Assembly (NCBI RefSeq): GCF_003634935.1
Contig: NZ_RBXO01000001.1
Coordinates: 5,233,501-5,297,500, forward strand
Direction of reading: 5' to 3'
Length of the DNA: 64,000 bases
Source: Saccharothrix australiensis
GTDB lineage: Bacteria; Actinomycetota; Actinomycetes; Mycobacteriales; Pseudonocardiaceae
In this document: positions 59,785 to 64,000 of the stretch, piece by piece
Position numbering within the stretch: the stretch's first letter is position 1
Layout: each line of letters starts with the position of its first letter
The notes under the pieces: generated by a model
The model's input: only the letters and a program-made list of their open reading frames with translations
What the model was told of the DNA's origin: nothing
Databases searched by the model: none
Program-made: the position numbers and the translations under genes

Positions 59785-60498
59785 GTGAGCGTGCTGTCCG
59801 TTGAGGACGTGTCGGTGGACAGGTCCGGACTGCCCATCGTGCGCGGCGTGTCGCTGCGGGTCGACGAGGGTTCGGTGACCGCCCTGCTCGGCGCGAACGG
59901 CGCGGGCAAGACCACCCTGCTGGAGGGCGTCTCCGGCGCCCTGCCGGTGTCCTCGGGCGCGATCACGCTCGCCGGCGAGCGGGTCGAGCGGCTGCGGGCC
60001 TGGCGGCGAGCGCGGGCCGGCCTCGCGCACGTCGAGCAGAACCGGACCGTCTTCCGGGAGATGTCCACGCTGGACAACCTGCGCGCCGCCTGCCGGCGCG
60101 GTGACACGCCCGACCGCGTGTTCGAGCTGTTCCCCGAGCTGCGCAAGCAGGTGGCCGCGCCCGCCGGGCTGCTCTCCGGCGGCGAGCAGCAGATGCTCGT
60201 GGTGGGCCGCGCCCTGCTCGGCAGGCCGAAGGTGCTGCTCATCGACGAGATGTCGCTGGGCCTCGCGCCGATCGTGGTGGCCCGGCTGGCCGCCGCCGTG
60301 CGGGCCCTCGCCGACGACGGCGTGGGCGTGCTGCTGGTCGAGCAGTTCGCCACCCTGGCCCTCGGCCTCGCCGACCGGGCCTACGTCATGGCCCGCGGCC
60401 GGATCGTGTTCTCCGGCGACGGCGGCGGGCTGCGCGGCGACGAGGACCTGCTCCGGTCGCTCTACCTGGGCGACACGCCCTCCGAGACCGGAGTCTGA
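59785..60498 (+). CDS. Branched-chain-type ABC ATPase (LivF-like)
   Basis: About 237 residues. Walker A GANGAGKTTLLEGVSG, LAHVEQNRTVFREMSTLDNL (LivF Q-loop region), signature LLSGGEQQMLVVGRALL and Walker B VLLIDEMSLGLAP are intact. Complete ATPase site, unlike its partner in the next gene. Start GTG 59785 next to GGTGGA; other in-frame codons upstream are possible. Its stop lies a base before the start of the LivM-LivG fusion. Confidence 0.9.
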   Translation: MSVLSVEDVSVDRSGLPIVRGVSLRVDEGSVTALLGANGAGKTTLLEGVSGALPVSSGAITLAGERVERLRAWRRARAGLAHVEQNRTVFREMSTLDNLRAACRRGDTPDRVFELFPELRKQVAAPAGLLSGGEQQMLVVGRALLGRPKVLLIDEMSLGLAPIVVARLAAAVRALADDGVGVLLVEQFATLALGLADRAYVMARGRIVFSGDGGGLRGDEDLLRSLYLGDTPSETGV

Positions 60499-60499
60499 A

Positions 60500-62236
60500 G
60501 TGGACATCCTGCGTCGCGGGCCGCACCCGGTGGTGCTCGGCCTCCTGCTCGCCGCCGCCGTCGCCGCCCTGGTCGCCGGGTTCGCGAACAGCAACTACAC
60601 CTTCATGCTCACCGGCGCGGCCGTCAGCACGGTGTTCATGCAGAGCTACGGCCTCATCACCGGCCGGGCGGGCGTGATCTCCCTGTGCCAGCTCAGCTTC
60701 GCCGGCATCGGGGCGTGGGTGGTCGGCTGGGCCAACGTGGCCGGCGTGCCCGGCGGGTTCACCGCGTGGCTGCTGCTCGGCGGCCTGGCCGCCACGGTCG
60801 CCGGCGTGCTGGTCGGCCTGCCCGCGCTGCGGCTGCGCGGGGTCAACCTGGCGGTCGCGACGTTCGCCTTCGCCATCGCGCTCGACGTGGTGCTCACCGG
60901 CATCCCGTTCCCCGGCCAGGGCAACTACCGGCTGGTCGAGCGGCCGGCGGGCTTCACCACCGACAGCGGGTACTTCGTGTTCACCGTCGTCGTCGTCACG
61001 GTGATCTTCCTCGGCCTGCGGCACCTGGACCGCACGCGGGCCGGTGGCGCGCTGGTCGAGATCCGCCACTCCGAGCGGGCCGCCGCCGCGCACGGTATCA
61101 GCGTGGCGCGGGGCAAGCTGACCGCGTTCGCGCTCAGCGCGTTCGTCGCGGGTGTCGGCGGCGGGCTGATGGCGGGCCAGCTCGGCGTCGTCACGGCGGG
61201 CAACTTCGCGGCCTTCGCGTCCGTGTCGCTCTTCGCGATCGCCCTGTTCGTCGGCACCAACAACGTCGAGGGCGCGATCGCGGGCGGCCTGATGGGCGCG
61301 GTCTTCCCCTCGGTCCTGGACGCCCTGGGCGTGCCGCAGGACCTCGCCGCGCTGTTCTTCGCCGTCGGCGCGGTGCAGGTGCTGCGCCTGGGCGGCAGCC
61401 AGACCGACCTGCTGCGGTCGCGGCGCAGGCGGCGGAAGGCCGCCGAGCGGGGCTCGCTGCCGATACCGCACGCCAACCCCAAGCCGCTCGTGCCGATCCG
61501 GCTGCGCGCGCCGCGCGACACCGCCGACGCCACGCCCGCCCTGGAGGTGCGCGACCTGACGGTGCGGTTCGGCGCGCTGACCGCCAACGACGGCGTCTCG
61601 CTGGTCGTGCCCAAGGGCCACGTGGTCGGCCTGGTCGGCCCGAACGGCGCGGGCAAGTCCACCCTGATCAACACCGTCACCGGGTTCACCGACCACTACA
61701 CCGGCCGGGTGCTGCTCAACGGCGAGCCGGTGGACGGCCTGCCCGCGCACCGCCGCGCCCGGCTTGGCCTGCGCCGCAGCTTCCAGCAGCTGCGGGTGCC
61801 CGAGCAGCTCACCGTCGGCATGTTCCTCCAGGTCGCGGCGGGCCGGACGCTGCCGGCCGAGGAGGTCGACGAGCAGCTCGCGCTGTTCGAGTGCCCGGCC
61901 GCGGACGTGCCGATCGACACCGTCGACGTCGCCACCCGCCGCCTGCTGGAGGTCGCGGGCCTGGTCGCCGGCCGCCCGCCGGTGCTGCTGCTCGACGAGC
62001 CCGCCGCGGGCCACTCCGGCGCGGAGACCGAGCTGCTGCAACGACGGCTGTCGGAGGTCCCCGAGCGGTTCGACACCGCCGTCCTGCTGGTGGAGCACGA
62101 CATCGAGCTGGTCCGCTCCACGTGCGACTCCGTCGTCGTCCTCGACTTCGGGCGCGTCATCGCCGCCGGCCCACCCGACGAGGTGCTGGCCGACCCGGCG
62201 GTGATCGCCGCCTACCTGGGTTCCGCAGCCCACTGA
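60500..62236 (+). CDS. LivM-LivG fusion (permease + degenerate ATPase)
   Basis: 578 residues. Residues ~1-300 form a LivM-type permease (YGLITGRAGVISLCQLSFAGIGAW, LRGVNLAVATFAFAIALDVVL, NNVEGAIAGGLMGAVFPSVLDALG). From ~345 an ATPase follows: Walker A GPNGAGKSTLINTVTG, Q-loop RRSFQQLRVPEQL, Walker B VLLLDEPAAGHSG. The ABC signature, LSxGQ in LivG, is replaced by VDVATRR, so only one canonical ATP site may remain in the dimer with LivF. Fusion of permease and ATPase is known in actinobacteria. Start GTG 60500. Confidence 0.9.
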   Translation: MDILRRGPHPVVLGLLLAAAVAALVAGFANSNYTFMLTGAAVSTVFMQSYGLITGRAGVISLCQLSFAGIGAWVVGWANVAGVPGGFTAWLLLGGLAATVAGVLVGLPALRLRGVNLAVATFAFAIALDVVLTGIPFPGQGNYRLVERPAGFTTDSGYFVFTVVVVTVIFLGLRHLDRTRAGGALVEIRHSERAAAAHGISVARGKLTAFALSAFVAGVGGGLMAGQLGVVTAGNFAAFASVSLFAIALFVGTNNVEGAIAGGLMGAVFPSVLDALGVPQDLAALFFAVGAVQVLRLGGSQTDLLRSRRRRRKAAERGSLPIPHANPKPLVPIRLRAPRDTADATPALEVRDLTVRFGALTANDGVSLVVPKGHVVGLVGPNGAGKSTLINTVTGFTDHYTGRVLLNGEPVDGLPAHRRARLGLRRSFQQLRVPEQLTVGMFLQVAAGRTLPAEEVDEQLALFECPAADVPIDTVDVATRRLLEVAGLVAGRPPVLLLDEPAAGHSGAETELLQRRLSEVPERFDTAVLLVEHDIELVRSTCDSVVVLDFGRVIAAGPPDEVLADPAVIAAYLGSAAH

Positions 62237-62264
62237 AACACCCCATCCCCCGAAGGGACGCATT

Positions 62265-63431
62265 GTGATCAGGAAGCACCTCAGGGCGGGCGCCGCGCTC
62301 GCCGCCGCCGCGCTCACGGCCTCCGCCGTCGTGGGCTGCGGCAGCGGCGGCGACGACACCATCAAGATCGGTGCCGTGGCCGGTCTCACCGGCCAGTTCA
62401 TCACCGCCGAGGTGGCCAAGACCGCCCAACGCGTGTTCGACGACGCCAACGAGGCGGGCGGCGTCAACGGCAAGAAGATCGAGTACATCGTCAAGGACGA
62501 CGCGGGCAACCCGCAGCGCACCGCCCAGGTCGCCCGCGAGCTGGCGGACGCGGGCGTGGTCGCGATGGCGGGCTCCGCCAGCTTCACCGACTGCGACGTC
62601 AACGACGCGTTCTACCGGCAGCAGAAGATCAGCTCGGTGATGGCGGTCGCCGCCACCCCGAAGTGCTTCCAGAGCCCCAGCATCGCACCGGTCAACGTCG
62701 GGCCGTTCACGCTGATGACCGCCGTGCTGCTGCACGCGACGCAGAAGCTGAACGACAAGAACGTCTGCAACTTCAGCTCCCTGCTGCCCGGCAACGAGGA
62801 GGCGGTCAAGGAGGCGCTGGCGCGCTGGGAGCGGCTCAGCGGCCAGAAGCTCAAGGTCAACGACCTGACCGTGCCGCAGAGCGGCGACCTCACGCCGTAC
62901 CTGCTCAAGGCCAAGCAGGCGGGCTGCGACGCCATCCTGTTCAACCCGGCCGAGTCGCTGGTCGTGCCGTGGCTACAGGCCGCGAAGACCCAGGGCATGG
63001 ACGACGTGGACTTCCTGCTGCTCGCGCCCGCCTACACCGACAGCGTGGCGAAGGCCGTCGGCGGTCTCGGCCTGAACGTCTACGCGGGCAGCGAGTTCGA
63101 GCCGTTCACCGCGGAGAGCCTGGCCAACAAGGGCTGGCGCGACACCGTGTCCCGCGCGGGCGCGCAGGCCACCGCGTTCTCCCAGGGCGGCTACCTGTCC
63201 GCGAAGTTCCTGGTCGAGGTGCTCAAGACCATCGACGGCGACGTCACCCGCGACTCGGTCAACGCCGCGCTCCGGGACATGACGCCGATCGAGGACCCGA
63301 TGCTGGGCACGCCGTGGGAGTTCGGCCCCGGCCAGACCCACGCGCCGAACCAGGGCTCCAAGATCGTCCGGCTCACCGGCCTGCGGTGGGTCGTGGTCGA
63401 CGACACCTTCGTCACCGTGCCCGACGCCTGA
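62265..63431 (+). CDS. Branched-chain-type substrate-binding lipoprotein (LivK-like)
   Basis: 388 residues. Signal with lipobox VVGC (residues ~22-25), then TIKIGAVAGLTGQFITAEVAKTAQRVFDDANEAGGVNGKKIEYIVKDDAGNPQRTAQVARELADAGVVAM, the type-I binding-protein fold. VNVGPFTLM and GCDAILFNPAES follow. Membrane-tethered on the outer face. Substrate might be an amine or amino acid, given the oxidase upstream (inference). GTG 62265 with CGAAGGGACG upstream. Confidence 0.92.
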   Translation: MIRKHLRAGAALAAAALTASAVVGCGSGGDDTIKIGAVAGLTGQFITAEVAKTAQRVFDDANEAGGVNGKKIEYIVKDDAGNPQRTAQVARELADAGVVAMAGSASFTDCDVNDAFYRQQKISSVMAVAATPKCFQSPSIAPVNVGPFTLMTAVLLHATQKLNDKNVCNFSSLLPGNEEAVKEALARWERLSGQKLKVNDLTVPQSGDLTPYLLKAKQAGCDAILFNPAESLVVPWLQAAKTQGMDDVDFLLLAPAYTDSVAKAVGGLGLNVYAGSEFEPFTAESLANKGWRDTVSRAGAQATAFSQGGYLSAKFLVEVLKTIDGDVTRDSVNAALRDMTPIEDPMLGTPWEFGPGQTHAPNQGSKIVRLTGLRWVVVDDTFVTVPDA

Positions 63432-63443
63432 CCGGAGGCCGCT

Positions 63444-64000
63444 GTGCTGCAACTGTCCGCGGCCATCGCGGGACTGGTCACCGGCGGGGCCTACGCCCTG
63501 ATGGGGCTGTCCACCCTGCTCACCTACCGGCTCGTCGCGGTCGTCAACTTCGCGCAGGCCGCCGTCGGCGCGTTCGGCGCGTTCGCGATGGTCGTGCTGC
63601 ACGACGCGGGCCTGCCGCTGTTCCCGGCCGTCCTGTGCGGCCTGGTCGTGGGCGCCGGGGTGCACATGGGGCTCGGTGCGGTGATGGTGCGCTGGTTCGC
63701 GGAGGCGAGCGAGGGCGTGAAGGCCGCGGTGACCATCGCGGCCTTCACCGGGCTCGTCGCCGTGGGGTTGCGGCTGTTCGGGGCACAGCACCCGCACCGG
63801 TTCCCCAGCCCGTTCGACAGCCCGGCCGTCACGGTGGGCGGCGTCGTGGTGACCTGGACCGCGGTGGTCACGATGGCCCTCGCGGTGCTGTTCGCGGTGT
63901 TGCCCACCATGCTGCTCAAGCGGACCCGCGTCGGCCTGCTGCTGCGTGCGCTGGCGGAGCGGCCGACCACCGCCGAGCTGATCGGCGTGCGGGTGCCGCG
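63444..64000 (+). CDS. Branched-chain-type ABC permease (LivH-like), cut by window edge
   Basis: 185 codons visible. GTG 63444 follows GGAGG at -6. LivH hallmarks: AAIAGLVTGGAYALMGLSTLLTYRLVAVVNFAQAAVGAFGAFAMVVL (start and NFAQG-like motif) and KRTRVGLLLRALAERPTTAELIGVRV before the edge, the usual ATPase-contact region. Completes the importer with LivM-LivG, LivF and LivK. Confidence 0.92.
   Translation, partial: MLQLSAAIAGLVTGGAYALMGLSTLLTYRLVAVVNFAQAAVGAFGAFAMVVLHDAGLPLFPAVLCGLVVGAGVHMGLGAVMVRWFAEASEGVKAAVTIAAFTGLVAVGLRLFGAQHPHRFPSPFDSPAVTVGGVVVTWTAVVTMALAVLFAVLPTMLLKRTRVGLLLRALAERPTTAELIGVRVP

Overview
This 64 kb window comes from a very GC-rich (about 72-75%) Gram-positive chromosome. 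Codon third positions are almost all G or C, GTG starts are frequent and many neighbouring genes overlap by 4 bp. The gene content (SigJ-type ECF sigma factor, DUF574-type methyltransferase, STAND ATPase, NarL-type two-component system, MarR/AraC/LacI regulators, TAP-like hydrolase) fits a filamentous actinomycete. A Saccharothrix/Actinosynnema-like Pseudonocardiales genome is my best guess, as an inference. No phage, plasmid, transposase or large biosynthetic cluster is visible.

Layout. 1-2.3 kb: a selenocysteine locus (selA cut by the left edge, tRNA-Sec, selD). 2.4-6.5 kb: a CPA1 Na+/H+ antiporter and a divergent MFS exporter/LysR pair. 6.6-6.7 kb: a two-repeat, one-spacer CRISPR of type I-E geometry without cas genes. 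6.7-12 kb: a leftward operon of sigma factor, degenerate GGDEF-EAL protein and NB-ARC STAND ATPase with an N-terminal RHIM-like motif. 12.5-15.4 kb: SAM methyltransferase, ECF sigma factor and a divergent NAD(P)-binding protein. 15.6-23 kb: an oligopeptide-type ABC importer, a cupin-like gene and a LacI regulator with two matching operator-like palindromes. 23-26.4 kb: a B12-binding radical SAM enzyme divergent from an MFS transporter. 26.4-32.2 kb: secreted ricin-type lectin, two-component system, secreted TAP-like hydrolase, O-methyltransferase.

32.2-38.2 kb: a compact four-gene operon with every junction overlapping. It encodes two unrecognised proteins, a TPR protein and a CHAT (caspase-like) protease, and is the best candidate here for an undescribed conflict or signalling system. 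38.3-44.3 kb: a membrane-anchored beta-propeller-like protein, a TolB-propeller/amidohydrolase fusion and a PQQ-type propeller. 44.3-48.7 kb: an amide-utilisation set (acetamidase/formamidase, APC permease, AmiC-like sensor, MarR regulator). 48.7-57 kb: a 47-residue small protein, P-loop kinase-like protein, Tat-exported DJ-1 protein, DUF3995 membrane protein, a MarR/LLM flavin monooxygenase pair with a clear operator and an apparently leaderless promoter, a beta-hydroxyacid dehydrogenase-like enzyme, a membrane protein with a TIR-like fold, and an SDR/AraC pair. 57.5-64 kb: a copper amine oxidase followed by a branched-chain-amino-acid-type ABC importer that runs off the right edge.

The most striking non-coding signal is a family of four ~125-130 bp elements, one at 4.2-4.4 kb and three in exact tandem at 57.0-57.4 kb. 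Each folds into a 32-bp-arm hairpin with a 9-nt loop plus a second small hairpin. The arms differ between copies but change in compensating pairs, one C-C mismatch is kept in all four, and every G-T wobble has the T on the same arm. This points to a structured RNA or REP-like element read from the + strand. The copy at 4.2 kb also supplies the last codons and stop of the MFS gene.
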